A program made the position numbers and the translations under genes. The notes under the pieces were generated by a model, which ran no database searches, had not been told where the DNA came from, and saw only the letters and a program-made list of their open reading frames with translations. 64,000 nucleotides of DNA from an uncultured Eubacteriales bacterium (GTDB lineage: Bacteria > Bacillota > Clostridia > Oscillospirales > CAG-272). The DNA is taken from the NCBI GenBank assembly GCA_902491535.1, contig CABUHS010000009.1:1-64000 (forward strand), read 5' to 3'. Below, piece after piece: positions 35,676 through 44,414 of the stretch; position 1 is the stretch's first letter, and each line of letters opens with the position of its first letter.

Positions 35676-37802
35676 ATGCAAATAGTACGCGATCTGATCG
35701 AGCGTTATCTGCCCGGTCACTCTGACGATTTTGTAATCGAAACAATACCCGCCGACGGCGGACGCGACACCTATGAGCTTGACAGCCGTGACGGAAAGAT
35801 CGTTCTGCGCGGAAACAACGCAGGCTCTGTTGCGGCAGCGCTCGGCTGGTATATCAAATATACGATGAAAGCAAACATCTCATGGTGCGGAAAGAGGATT
35901 CCCGTATTCGAGAGCGGAAAGCTTCCGATGCCCGAGTCATACCGACGCGTTATCGAGCAGGAATTCCGTGTTTACATGAACTACTGCACGCATTCCTACA
36001 GTGCCGCTTGGTGGAACTGGGACCGCTGGGAATATGAGATCGACATGATGGCGCTGAACGGTATCAATATGCCTCTTGCTATCACGGGAACAGAGTCTGT
36101 ATGGTATCATACGCTGCTTGATCTCGGCTTTACAGATGCTGAAGCGCGTGATTTTCTTGCCGGCCCGGCATTTCTCGCATGGCAGCTGATGACCAACCTT
36201 GAGCATCACGGCGGTCCGATGCCGATGAGTTGGATCGAAGAACATGAGGCGCTCGGAAAGAAGATACTTGAGCGTGAGCTTGCTTTCGGTATGAAGCCTA
36301 TACAGCAGGGATATTCGGGATTTGTTCCTAACCTTATGAAAGAGAAGTTCCCGGAGGGTAAGTTCCTTGTAAAGAAAACATGGAATAATATCGGAGTTAC
36401 TACCGAAATAGATCCTCTTGATCCTCTCTTCAAGAAGATCGGAACAACATTTATGAAGAATCAGCAGAAGATCTTCGGCACTTACGGATTTTATGCCTGC
36501 GATCCGTTCCATGAGGGCGAACCGCCTGTTGAGGGCGTTCAGTATCTGAACGACGTCGGAAGAACTATCTCTGAGCTTTATGAGTCTTTTGACAAAAATT
36601 ATACATGGGTAATGCAGGCGTGGTCTATCCGCAAGGATATTGTTATGGCAGTTCCGAAAGAACATTTGCTTATCCTTGACCTTGACTGTCAGTTCCCCGT
36701 AGCTCATGACGGATACTGGGGTTATAAATATGTTGTCGGCCGTCTGCATAACTTCGGCGCACGTATGAGCAGTCTCCACGGTGATATGCATCTTGCTGCC
36801 GAGGGCGGATTTAATAAAGCAAAGCAGTATGCTCCTGCGGCTTGCGGAACCGGACTCTTTATGGAGGGAATCGGACAGAATCCTGCTTTCTATGATCTCA
36901 GTCTTGAAATGCTTACACGTTCTGATTCGGTAGATCTTGATGAGTGGACAAAGGGATATATCGAACGCCGCTACGGTGTGACCGGAAAGGATGCAGAGCC
37001 TGCGGTAAAGGCTTGGAAGCTTCTTACAGATCATATCTACGTTCCCGGTACAGACTATACAGAGCGCGGCACGGTTCTTTGCACCCGTCCCTGCCTCCGT
37101 CTCCGCGGTACAGGCCCCTGTGACAGCTTTGAGATCCATTATGACAATGCGATACTTATGGATATCATAAATCTGCTCCGCAGTGTTCCGTCCGAAACAG
37201 AGGGATATCTGTATGACATGAACGATTTCTGCCGCCAGCTTCTTTCAAACTACGCGCAGAAGCTTTATGCGAAGGTATCCGGCTCATATATTGATAAAAA
37301 GTTTGACGATTTCAGAAAATATGCGTCACAGTTTATTACACTTCTTGATGATATAGACACTATGCTCGCTGTCCGTCCTGAATGGACGCTTCAGAAGTGG
37401 ATCGCAGACGCACGCGCGCTCGGAACTACACCTGAGGAAAAGGATCTGTATGAGTATAACGCGCGTATGCAGATCACGGTCTGGGGTAATGAGGAAAACA
37501 GTCTGCTGTTCGACTATGCATGGAAAGAATGGTCAGGACTTATCGGAAGCTATCATAAGCCGCGCTGGCAGAAATTCTTTGATATGCTCGATGAAAAAGC
37601 AAAGGAAGGCTTTGATTATCCTGCTTATGAGGATACTCTGCACGTATTCGAGAACCGTATCGTATGGCATGCGGACGAGTTCTATACGAAGCTCGGCGAT
37701 TGGGAAGCAGCATGGCTTCACGATACGACACCGATCGAGCTTCCCGACGTCTCTCCCGATTTTGTCTTTGAGATGATAGATAAATATAAAGCTGAAATTT
37801 AA
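35676..37802 (+). CDS. GH89 alpha-N-acetylglucosaminidase (intracellular)
   Basis: 708 residues from ATG 35676 (AAGGGAGAAA upstream). The N-terminal small domain (about 1-80) precedes the catalytic barrel, with EFRVYMNYCTHSYSAAWWNWDRWEYEIDMMALNG as a recognisable stretch broken here for brevity at residues 89-122, NGINMPLAI, QGYSGFVPN and the ACDPFHEGEPP segment that holds the expected catalytic acid. GH89 enzymes (human NAGLU, Clostridium perfringens AgnC) remove terminal alpha-GlcNAc, for example from gastric mucin or heparan. No signal peptide is seen, so it would act on imported oligosaccharides. No transporter neighbours it. Confidence 0.9.
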   Translation: MQIVRDLIERYLPGHSDDFVIETIPADGGRDTYELDSRDGKIVLRGNNAGSVAAALGWYIKYTMKANISWCGKRIPVFESGKLPMPESYRRVIEQEFRVYMNYCTHSYSAAWWNWDRWEYEIDMMALNGINMPLAITGTESVWYHTLLDLGFTDAEARDFLAGPAFLAWQLMTNLEHHGGPMPMSWIEEHEALGKKILERELAFGMKPIQQGYSGFVPNLMKEKFPEGKFLVKKTWNNIGVTTEIDPLDPLFKKIGTTFMKNQQKIFGTYGFYACDPFHEGEPPVEGVQYLNDVGRTISELYESFDKNYTWVMQAWSIRKDIVMAVPKEHLLILDLDCQFPVAHDGYWGYKYVVGRLHNFGARMSSLHGDMHLAAEGGFNKAKQYAPAACGTGLFMEGIGQNPAFYDLSLEMLTRSDSVDLDEWTKGYIERRYGVTGKDAEPAVKAWKLLTDHIYVPGTDYTERGTVLCTRPCLRLRGTGPCDSFEIHYDNAILMDIINLLRSVPSETEGYLYDMNDFCRQLLSNYAQKLYAKVSGSYIDKKFDDFRKYASQFITLLDDIDTMLAVRPEWTLQKWIADARALGTTPEEKDLYEYNARMQITVWGNEENSLLFDYAWKEWSGLIGSYHKPRWQKFFDMLDEKAKEGFDYPAYEDTLHVFENRIVWHADEFYTKLGDWEAAWLHDTTPIELPDVSPDFVFEMIDKYKAEI

Positions 37803-37825
37803 ATTATAATTTTTCCGAAAAACTA

Positions 37826-37854
37826 TTGACAAATCGGAAAAAATATGGTATTCT
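37826..37854 (+). promoter_or_regulatory. Promoter of tRNA-Lys
   Basis: TTGACA, 17 bp, TATTCT with TGG before the -10. A small hairpin GTGAGG/CCTCAC lies between it and the tRNA (37865-37884). Confidence 0.78.
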
Positions 37855-37893
37855 ATTGGAGTCAGTGAGGAAAAACCTCCTCACCGACTTTAT

Positions 37894-37969
37894 GCCCCAT
37901 TAGCTCAGAAGGTAGAGCACTTGACTTTTAATCAAGGTGTCCGGAGTTCGACTCTCCGATGGAGCACCA
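37894..37969 (+). tRNA. trnK: tRNA-Lys (anticodon TTT)
   Basis: 76 nt including an encoded CCA. D stem GCTC/GAGC, anticodon stem CTTGA/TCAAG with loop CTTTTAA, T stem CGGAG/CTCCG with loop TTCGACT. The acceptor stem GCCCCAT/ATGGAGC has a C-A mismatch at position 3-70, which is unusual. Confidence 0.95.
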
Positions 37970-37970
37970 G

Positions 37971-37999
37971 AAAAAGCACTTCGAAAGAAGTGCTTTTTT
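37971..37999 (+). terminator. Terminator of tRNA-Lys
   Basis: AAAAAGCACTTC and GAAGTGCTTTTTT form a perfect stem with a 4-nt loop, beginning one base after the CCA end. Confidence 0.9.
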
Positions 38000-38420
38000 C
38001 AATGAAGCAGATCTATGATGCGATTTGCGAATTATCTGATGCTATGCGATGCACTGCGGCGTATCAGGAATTTATATTTTATCGGGCCGGGCTTAAAAAT
38101 GTGAAACTCAGAACTTTCATCTGAAATCGTCAATGTATCTTTTTCATAACTCTCACGCAGACCGAAGTGCTTTATTTCGGTCTTTTTTGTTTTTGCGACT
38201 ATACATTTTTCAAAACTGACACAAATAAGACATACCTCAATCACATAATCATCACACAAATGCTTTAAAATATAAAAGTAATTTGTGTATAAGTGTATTA
38301 TTTGGTAATTATGGAACAATAACCTCACGGCGTTTGCAAAAGTCTTGCCAAACAAGCCTTTTGACGCCTGAGAGAACATTGAATCATCAATTTGAGCTGT
38401 CGCTCTGCGGCTTTGCCGCT

Positions 38421-38441
38421 CATTGTGCCTGAGGCACAATG
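38421..38441. repeat. Perfect 21-bp palindrome overlapping the -35 region of the transporter operon
   Basis: CATTGTGCCT and AGGCACAATG are exact reverse complements around a single G. It lies directly before an extended -10 (TGGTATAAT, 38448-38456), where a -35 would be. Confidence 0.85.
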
Positions 38442-38447
38442 AAATTG

Positions 38448-38456
38448 TGGTATAAT
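38448..38456 (+). promoter_or_regulatory. Extended -10 promoter of the ABC transporter operon
   Basis: TGGTATAAT with no good -35; the place of the -35 is occupied by the palindrome at 38421-38441. Transcription would start near 38463, 60 nt before the first gene. Confidence 0.6.
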
Positions 38457-38521
38457 ATGTCCGGATTTACCTTGATATCGGCAAATAACAACTTTCAAAG
38501 GAAAGGAAATGGTCATAAGTT

Positions 38522-39685
38522 ATGATTGAAGTCAAACACCTGACAAAGAAATACACCTCCGGTGTTGCCGTAAACGACCTGAGCTTTACTGTTGAGCCCG
38601 GAAGAATATACGGCTTTCTCGGCCCGAACGGCGCCGGTAAAAGTACGACTATGAACATTATTACAGGATGTCTTGCTGCGACAGAAGGTACTGTAACCGT
38701 AAATGGTTACGATATCTTTGAGGAACCGCACGAGGCAAAGCGCTTTATCGGGTATCTTCCTGAGCAGCCTCCGGTATATCCTGACAGTACGCCGCAGGAA
38801 TATCTTATGTTCGTAGGACGGGCAAAAGGACTTCGCGGGGCCGAGCTTCGCGAGCAGGTTGAATCGGTTATGGAGGATACATGTATCGGAGCGGTCAGAG
38901 ACCGACTGATAAAAAATCTTTCCAAGGGATATAAGCAGCGTGTCGGAATAGCGCAGGCTATGCTCGGAAATCCGGAGATCATCATTCTTGACGAACCTAC
39001 AGTCGGACTCGATCCAAAACAGATAATCTATATACGCTCGCTTATAAAGAAGCTCGGAGAAAAGCACACGGTCATTCTTTCAAGCCATATCCTTTCGGAG
39101 ATCTCAGCGGTCTGCGATTATGTAATGATAATATCGCACGGCCAGCTTGTGGCGAGCGATACGCTGGAAAATCTCTCGTCGTCGCTTGAAAACGGAAATA
39201 TCACTGAGATGACGGTGCGCGCTGAGAAATCACAGGTTGAAGCCTTGCTTTCCGGTATAGACGGAATTGAGGAATATGATATATCGGACGGCGTAAGAGA
39301 GGGTACTCTTGAGATCCGGATTACTGCAGATCCCGAAAAAAATATAGGCGATGGGCTGTTTCTTGCTTTTGCGGATGCGCGTATACCCGTTTATAAGCTT
39401 GAGCCTAAGACAATGACGCTCGAAGATATGTTCCTTAAGCTGACTGCTGATCAGGATCCGGTTTTTGATGAGTCGGAATACGATAACGGTGAAATTGATG
39501 AAGCTGACGGTGATGACAGCGGAGCGTCAGCAGAAGAAACGGACGCGGATGATTCGGAAGCTGATGATACAGATATCACAGATAATTCCGATGAAGATAA
39601 GCAGGATTCCGGTGAACCCGCAGACGGCGACGATTCAGGCGGCGGTTCTGACGACGGTGACGGATATACACCGATGTTCAGCTGA
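38522..39685 (+). CDS. ABC transporter ATP-binding protein (GldA-like) with acidic tail
   Basis: 387 residues. Walker A GPNGAGKST at residues 34-42, signature LSKGYKQRVG near 133, Walker B IIILDEPTVGLDP near 156, and an H-loop in ILSSHILSE. The nucleotide-binding domain and its accessory region end near residue 310. The last 75 residues are almost all Asp, Glu, Ser and Gly (for example DGDDSGGGSDDGDG). It energises the membrane subunit that follows. GAAAGGAAATGGTCATAAGTT precedes the ATG. First gene of a four-gene operon. Confidence 0.92.
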   Translation: MIEVKHLTKKYTSGVAVNDLSFTVEPGRIYGFLGPNGAGKSTTMNIITGCLAATEGTVTVNGYDIFEEPHEAKRFIGYLPEQPPVYPDSTPQEYLMFVGRAKGLRGAELREQVESVMEDTCIGAVRDRLIKNLSKGYKQRVGIAQAMLGNPEIIILDEPTVGLDPKQIIYIRSLIKKLGEKHTVILSSHILSEISAVCDYVMIISHGQLVASDTLENLSSSLENGNITEMTVRAEKSQVEALLSGIDGIEEYDISDGVREGTLEIRITADPEKNIGDGLFLAFADARIPVYKLEPKTMTLEDMFLKLTADQDPVFDESEYDNGEIDEADGDDSGASAEETDADDSEADDTDITDNSDEDKQDSGEPADGDDSGGGSDDGDGYTPMFS

Positions 39686-39720
39686 CAAAACTATTCTGAG
39701 AGAAAAGAAAGGAAAAAGTC

Positions 39721-40584
39721 ATGACCTCGATATACAGGAAAGAGCTTCGCTCTTATTTCACGACCATGACCGGAGTGATAGTAGCCGCTTTTCTGCTGTT
39801 CATTTGCGGTATATATACGGTCGTATATAATTTCGGAGGCGGATATCCGAATTTTGAATATGCGCTGAGAGCTATTTACTTTGTGTTTCTTATACTTGTA
39901 CCGATACTTACAATGCGTTCGTTTGCCGAAGAAAGAAGTTCAAGAACTGACCAGCTTCTTTACTCGCTTCCCATGTCGCTGCGCAGCATCGTTATCGGTA
40001 AATATCTTGCGATGGTAACTGTCATAGCGCTTCCCGTGCTGCTTATGGCGTTTATTCCGCCGATCCTCTCGATCTACGGAAGTGTAAACTTTGCCAGTGC
40101 ATATGCAACACTTTTTGCGTTCTTCCTTATGGGATGCGCGCTCATAGCGATCGGAATGTTTTTCTCGTCTCTCACCGAGAGTCAGATAATCTCGGCAGTT
40201 ATCACATTCGGTGCGCTTCTTATATGTGATCTCGCCGATGGCATATCATCGCTGATACCCACAACCCCGATTGCCTCATTTATCTGTCTTACAACATTTC
40301 TTATCATACTTGCATTTGTATTATATAACGCTACTAAGAACGGTACGGTCGCCGGCATTGCGTTTATAGTATTGGAAGCTGCGCTTCTGATCCTTTATCT
40401 CGTTAACAGCAGTGTGTTCGAGGGACTGGTGCCGGATATCATTTCACGTTTTGCCGTCTTTGATTCGCTTTCGTCTTTTTCCGGCGGAAGATTTGATGTG
40501 ACGGTAATAGTTTATTATCTCTCCATTGCTGTAGCTTTTGTGTTTTTTACAGAAAAGAGCATGGAGCATCGCCGTAATGCGTAA
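39721..40584 (+). CDS. ABC-2 type permease (GldF-like)
   Basis: 287 residues with about six membrane helices. It starts MTSIYRKELRSYFTTMTGVIVAAF and has the cytoplasmic motif RSFAEERSSRTDQLLYSLPMS after helix 2, typical of the GldF/NosY branch of ABC-2 permeases. It is the membrane partner of the ATPase gene 35 nt upstream. AAAGGAAAAAG precedes the ATG. The substrate is not known. Confidence 0.9.
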   Translation: MTSIYRKELRSYFTTMTGVIVAAFLLFICGIYTVVYNFGGGYPNFEYALRAIYFVFLILVPILTMRSFAEERSSRTDQLLYSLPMSLRSIVIGKYLAMVTVIALPVLLMAFIPPILSIYGSVNFASAYATLFAFFLMGCALIAIGMFFSSLTESQIISAVITFGALLICDLADGISSLIPTTPIASFICLTTFLIILAFVLYNATKNGTVAGIAFIVLEAALLILYLVNSSVFEGLVPDIISRFAVFDSLSSFSGGRFDVTVIVYYLSIAVAFVFFTEKSMEHRRNA

Positions 40585-40602
40585 CGGAAGGGGGAAATAA
40601 GA

Positions 40603-42057
40603 ATGTCAGATAAGCTTTTTAAGAAAACTGATGGCAGCCGCAGACGCACGCGTTTCGGGGGATATTCCATTATTGTCGCGCTTGTTGTAGCCGCTATTTT
40701 AATTGTAATAAATCTTATTGTTGCAGCGCTTCCGGCTACGGTAACGAAGCTTGATCTCAGTGAGAAGCAGCTCTATACTATCTCCGAGGAAACAGAGAAA
40801 ATTGTAAGTGCTGTTGACTGTGATATTACGGTCTATGTTCTGGACGGAACTAAGCAGGACGATTATGCGGACGGAACGCTTGATCTTCTCGGACGTTATA
40901 CAGCGGCAAACAGCCGTATCAAGGTAAAGCATGTAGATCCCGTTGCAAATCCGACTTTTTACACTGCATATACCGATACCGCGCCGAGTCAGTACAGCCT
41001 GATAGTTGTATCTGAGAAGCGCTCGCGCGTTGTTGATTTCAGCGAAATAGTTGTCTCCGATCAGTCGTTTGATTATTCAACTTTTTCATACAATACCACA
41101 TACTCATACGCAGGAGAATCTGCGATAACAAGCGCTATTGAATATGTATCGGGAGACGATCTTCCGATCATATATAATCTTGACGGAAACGGTGAACCGG
41201 AACTTCAGGCGACAACGACAGATGCAATATCTACTGACAATATGGAGCTTCGTTCGCTCAACCTGCTCTCATCGGAAAGCGGTGTTCCCGAGGATGCATC
41301 GCTTGTAATGATCTATGCGCCGGCGAATGATCTTTCGGAAGTTGAGATCGGATATCTTGAGGCGTATATGTCACGTGGCGGCAATGTTCTTATGATGACA
41401 TATTTTAACGATAAAAATCCTAATTTAACTGCATTTGCGGAGAAATACGGTTTGATCGGGGAAAGCGGACTGCTCTGTGAGGGAGATTCACAGCGTTATT
41501 ACCAGAATGCGCCGTACAATCTGCTTCCGCCGATCGCAAACAGCAGTGTTTCCTCTCTTATGGGAAATACGAATGTCAATATCCTGCTTCCTCAGTCGCA
41601 CGGAATTTTAAAATCGGAAAATCTTCCTGATAATATCAGCATAGAAACGCTTTTAGCAACCACAGAGAGCGCATACGTTAAAAAGGAGCTTCCTGACTCG
41701 GATAGCGCGGACAGCTCGGCATTTGAACGCGCAGACAGTGATGTGTCCGGTAGCTTTATGCTCGGCGCAATTGCTTCCGATTCGGAGAGCGGGGCTCATC
41801 TCATCTGGTTCTCGTCCCCGTATATTTCGTTTGATCCTGTTCAGGGCACCGGAAATCTCGATTTCTTTATGGCAACGCTCGGTTCAGTATGCGATAAGAA
41901 GACTTCTGTTTCTATAGCGGCAAAAGAAATTTCGGTAGAGCCGTTGGTAGTACCGGCAGCCTCCGTAAACTTCTGGATGATATTTACATGCATAATTATT
42001 CCTCTTGCAGTGCTTGCATGCGGCCTTGTCATCTGGATGCGCAGACGTAAGCGCTGA
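40603..42057 (+). CDS. GldG-family ABC transporter auxiliary protein
   Basis: 484 residues. A membrane helix lies near the N terminus (about 24-45), a large extracellular region has the GldG-like segments LDLSEKQLYTIS, VDCDITVYVLD, VKHVDPVANPTF and YMSRGGNVLMM (an IFT52/GldG fold), and a second helix lies at about 455-478 before a basic end (RRRKR). In Bacteroidetes GldG joins GldAF in gliding and secretion; in Clostridia the same set occurs without gliding genes. GGGGGAAATAAG precedes the ATG. Confidence 0.87.
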   Translation: MSDKLFKKTDGSRRRTRFGGYSIIVALVVAAILIVINLIVAALPATVTKLDLSEKQLYTISEETEKIVSAVDCDITVYVLDGTKQDDYADGTLDLLGRYTAANSRIKVKHVDPVANPTFYTAYTDTAPSQYSLIVVSEKRSRVVDFSEIVVSDQSFDYSTFSYNTTYSYAGESAITSAIEYVSGDDLPIIYNLDGNGEPELQATTTDAISTDNMELRSLNLLSSESGVPEDASLVMIYAPANDLSEVEIGYLEAYMSRGGNVLMMTYFNDKNPNLTAFAEKYGLIGESGLLCEGDSQRYYQNAPYNLLPPIANSSVSSLMGNTNVNILLPQSHGILKSENLPDNISIETLLATTESAYVKKELPDSDSADSSAFERADSDVSGSFMLGAIASDSESGAHLIWFSSPYISFDPVQGTGNLDFFMATLGSVCDKKTSVSIAAKEISVEPLVVPAASVNFWMIFTCIIIPLAVLACGLVIWMRRRKR

Positions 42058-42103
42058 GCGGTTTTCCGAAAGGTGACATGGAAGAAAAGGAGATCTTAAT
42101 ATA

Positions 42104-43156
42104 ATGAATGAGATCAGAAATATGTCGCCGGAAGAAATTTCGGCTGCAGGAGAGCTTCGGAGAAAGAAAAAACGTGCAAAAAAACTTGCGGGGTTGATTT
42201 CACTTGCCGTTATTTTAGCGGTTCTCGCGGTTGTTTATGCCGTCGCCGCTCCGCTGCTTTCCGGGGAAAAAGATCAGGATCAGCTTCAGACGGAGACTAT
42301 AGCCGTAGCGTCGCTGAAAAAAGAAGATATAACGGCTGTCAGTTATAAAAACGGAGAAACAGGAGATACGGTAGGACTTACGCTTGACAGCGGCACATCG
42401 CGTTGGATATATGAGGCGGACAGTGACTATCCGGTCAAACAGACTGTTATTTCCGATATGATTACTGCCTTGACTTCGCTGAGTGCGGAGCGCGAGATAA
42501 CAGAACCGAGTGAACTTTCGGAGTACGGCCTTGATAAGCCTTCGCTTGAGATCTCGGTCACATCATCGAACGGAGATATTACCGGATTTACGGTAGGTTC
42601 TTATAACGACTATGCAAAATGTTATTATCTTACGGTGAGCGGAAGTGCATCTGTATTTACCGTTTCCGGAGATCTGACAGATAAATTTGATTACACGCTT
42701 GACGAGCTTATAGAGCTTCAGACGCTTCCGTCGTCTGTCAAATTTGTCTCATATACGGTTACCTTACCTGACGGAGCCACAAACACTTATAGTGATGAAG
42801 CGCTGCTTTCACAGCTTGAAGCGCTCAGCCTTATGGGATGGGAAAAGTATAAACCGACCGATGATGAAAAGGCCGCATTCGGACTTGACGGGGAAACTGC
42901 GGTCACAATAAAGGTGACATACAGTGAATCAAAGGCAGTTTCTGCCGAAAATTCATCGTCTCAGTCTGTTGATGTAACGTCTGACTATACTCTCCGTGTA
43001 GGCGGAGCAGTCCCTCCGGCAGAGGGAGAGAGCGGAAGTACACAGCGCTACCTGTTTTACGGTGATTCCGAAATCGTTTATACCGCGGATTCGTCGATTC
43101 TGGGAACTCTTATATCAGGAGTTGCGCCTGCGGCGGATACGGATGCGGAACAATAA
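42104..43156 (+). CDS. DUF4340 domain protein, transporter-associated
   Basis: 350 residues. A cytoplasmic basic N terminus (RKKKRAKK), one membrane helix at about 27-48, and a long extracellular part with repeated beta units (SEYGLDKPSLEISV near 145, then the second AAFGLDGETAVTIKV near 262) that are the DUF4340 signature. It ends the operon begun by the ATPase gene and probably assembles with the GldG-like subunit outside the membrane. The function is not known. AAAAGGAGAT lies before the ATG. Confidence 0.85.
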   Translation: MNEIRNMSPEEISAAGELRRKKKRAKKLAGLISLAVILAVLAVVYAVAAPLLSGEKDQDQLQTETIAVASLKKEDITAVSYKNGETGDTVGLTLDSGTSRWIYEADSDYPVKQTVISDMITALTSLSAEREITEPSELSEYGLDKPSLEISVTSSNGDITGFTVGSYNDYAKCYYLTVSGSASVFTVSGDLTDKFDYTLDELIELQTLPSSVKFVSYTVTLPDGATNTYSDEALLSQLEALSLMGWEKYKPTDDEKAAFGLDGETAVTIKVTYSESKAVSAENSSSQSVDVTSDYTLRVGGAVPPAEGESGSTQRYLFYGDSEIVYTADSSILGTLISGVAPAADTDAEQ

Positions 43157-43472
43157 ATTATAGTCTTGAAGATCTATACTTTGTTACTGTTGTTATATCT
43201 GCGGAAAAGCTGAAAAGAGAAATAAAATATTTAAATCAGGTCTGCGATTTTGCAGACCTGATTTCCTTGTAAAGTATGTTATTACACACCGTATTTTTGG
43301 GGTATATTTAACTATACTGCCGGAATTTGTTCGGAATTTGCGTAAAGCACGTATTTAAGCCGTTTATACTCCAAAATTCATAAAAAATTTATTATTATTT
43401 TATCGGCAGGCAAATATGTTATTATATAATCTATGCAATATAAATAACTGATATAAACAGCGGAGACGTGTT
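43157..43472 (+). other. Intergenic gap with terminator, AT-rich
   Basis: Contains the operon terminator at 43233-43264, then about 200 nt of AT-rich sequence with a TATAAT at 43425 lacking a good -35. Nothing else is recognised. Confidence 0.5.
43233..43264 (+). terminator. Terminator of the ABC/Gld/DUF4340 operon
   Basis: Perfect arms AAATCAGGTCTGC and GCAGACCTGATTT around a 6-nt loop; the T run is short, so it may work in both directions. Confidence 0.8.
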
Positions 43473-44327
43473 TTGTTTGGCTATGTAAAATGTTTCCCGC
43501 CGGAGCTTCGGCTTAGGGAATATGAATATTACAGAGGTGTGTATTGCGGTCTGTGCAGGAGTATGGGACGCTGTACAGGCTGTTTTTCCCGTATGTCGCT
43601 CAGTTACGACGCCGTATTTCTCGCTCTCACGAGAATGGCTCTTACCGGAGAGGCGCCTCCTGTTAAAACGCGCAGATGTATAGTACATCCGCTGCGCAAA
43701 AGACCGTCATGCGACGGCTGTGTATCTCTTGACTACTCTGCATATGCGGGAGCGATACTTGTCTGGCATAAGCATTGTGACGATCGGCATGATACTCACG
43801 GCGTAAAGAAGTTTTTACTTGCGGCAGCAGAACCGTTTCTCGGCGCCGCGAGAAAACGCGCAAAACAATTATCTGAGCTTGACTGCACAATTGATCATTA
43901 TATGAAGCTCACACATGAGCTTGAACTTCGTGATAATGCTTCGGCAGAGGAGCTTGCCGACGTTTCGGGAAAAATGCTCAGCGAGATTTTTGCTTTCGGG
44001 CTTTCAGGCGCAGAGGAGAGAATTGCGCGTCAGATTGGCTTTCATGTCGGCAGGTGGGTATATTTTATTGATGCGGTGGACGATTACTGTAAAGATGAAA
44101 AAAACGGCGAATTCAACCCTTTTATGCGTACCGGGCTTCCCGATGAATCGGCAATACGGTCAGCGCTGACCGCGGAGCTTGCGGCAACAGAGACGGCTGT
44201 GGATCTTTTGCCGGAAACATCTCCGGAAATATCTGAGCTGATACGTAATATACTGTATCTCGGGACCGAGCGCGTTACGGCTGAAGTGCTTGCTAAGCGT
44301 AATGAAAAAAGAAAACTGAAAGACTGA
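43473..44327 (+). CDS. DUF5685 family protein
   Basis: 284 residues, no signal peptide or membrane helix. It starts MFGYVKCFPPELRLREYEYYRGVYCGLC, a DUF5685 hallmark (given here as residues 1-28 in two parts: FPPELRLREYEYYRG and VYCGLC). Cysteines are grouped in the first 50 residues and in RRCIVHP and PSCDGC. The C-terminal half is helical with DAVDDYCKDEKNGEFNPF, an acidic motif seen in the family. TTG start with CGGAGA 7 nt upstream. The function is unknown; in Clostridia it often sits beside a J-domain protein, as it does here. Confidence 0.82.
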   Translation: MFGYVKCFPPELRLREYEYYRGVYCGLCRSMGRCTGCFSRMSLSYDAVFLALTRMALTGEAPPVKTRRCIVHPLRKRPSCDGCVSLDYSAYAGAILVWHKHCDDRHDTHGVKKFLLAAAEPFLGAARKRAKQLSELDCTIDHYMKLTHELELRDNASAEELADVSGKMLSEIFAFGLSGAEERIARQIGFHVGRWVYFIDAVDDYCKDEKNGEFNPFMRTGLPDESAIRSALTAELAATETAVDLLPETSPEISELIRNILYLGTERVTAEVLAKRNEKRKLKD

Positions 44328-44414
44328 AAAAGGAATAACGTACTCCGGTTTTAATTATGCAGAAAGAATTCCGCAGCAAAGCTGCGATAATTATTGATAA
44401 GGAATAAAAATAAT

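Larger units (their letters stand above)
38000..38458 (+). other. Hairpin-rich intergenic region before the transporter operon
   Basis: No gene is supported. It holds a terminator-like hairpin (38159-38189: AGACCGAA/TTCGGTCT then T run), an imperfect long hairpin (38329-38368: GGCGT/ACGCC, AAAAG/CTTTT, TTG/CAA), a GCGGC-TTT-GCCGC hairpin (38407-38419) and a perfect 10-bp palindrome (38421-38441), all upstream of an extended -10. Confidence 0.6.

Noticed and set aside
35937..37139. 400-codon minus-strand frame opposite GH89
   Set aside because: The GH89 frame has full family motifs; the opposite frame reads as Cys/Arg/His-rich noise.
38002..38124. 40-codon frame MKQIYDAICELSDAMRC... after the tRNA-Lys terminator
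   Set aside because: The first 20 residues faintly resemble the start of YheA/YlbF-family proteins, so a gene remnant is possible, but it starts inside a terminator T run, lacks a ribosome site and stops early. Too weak to call a pseudogene.
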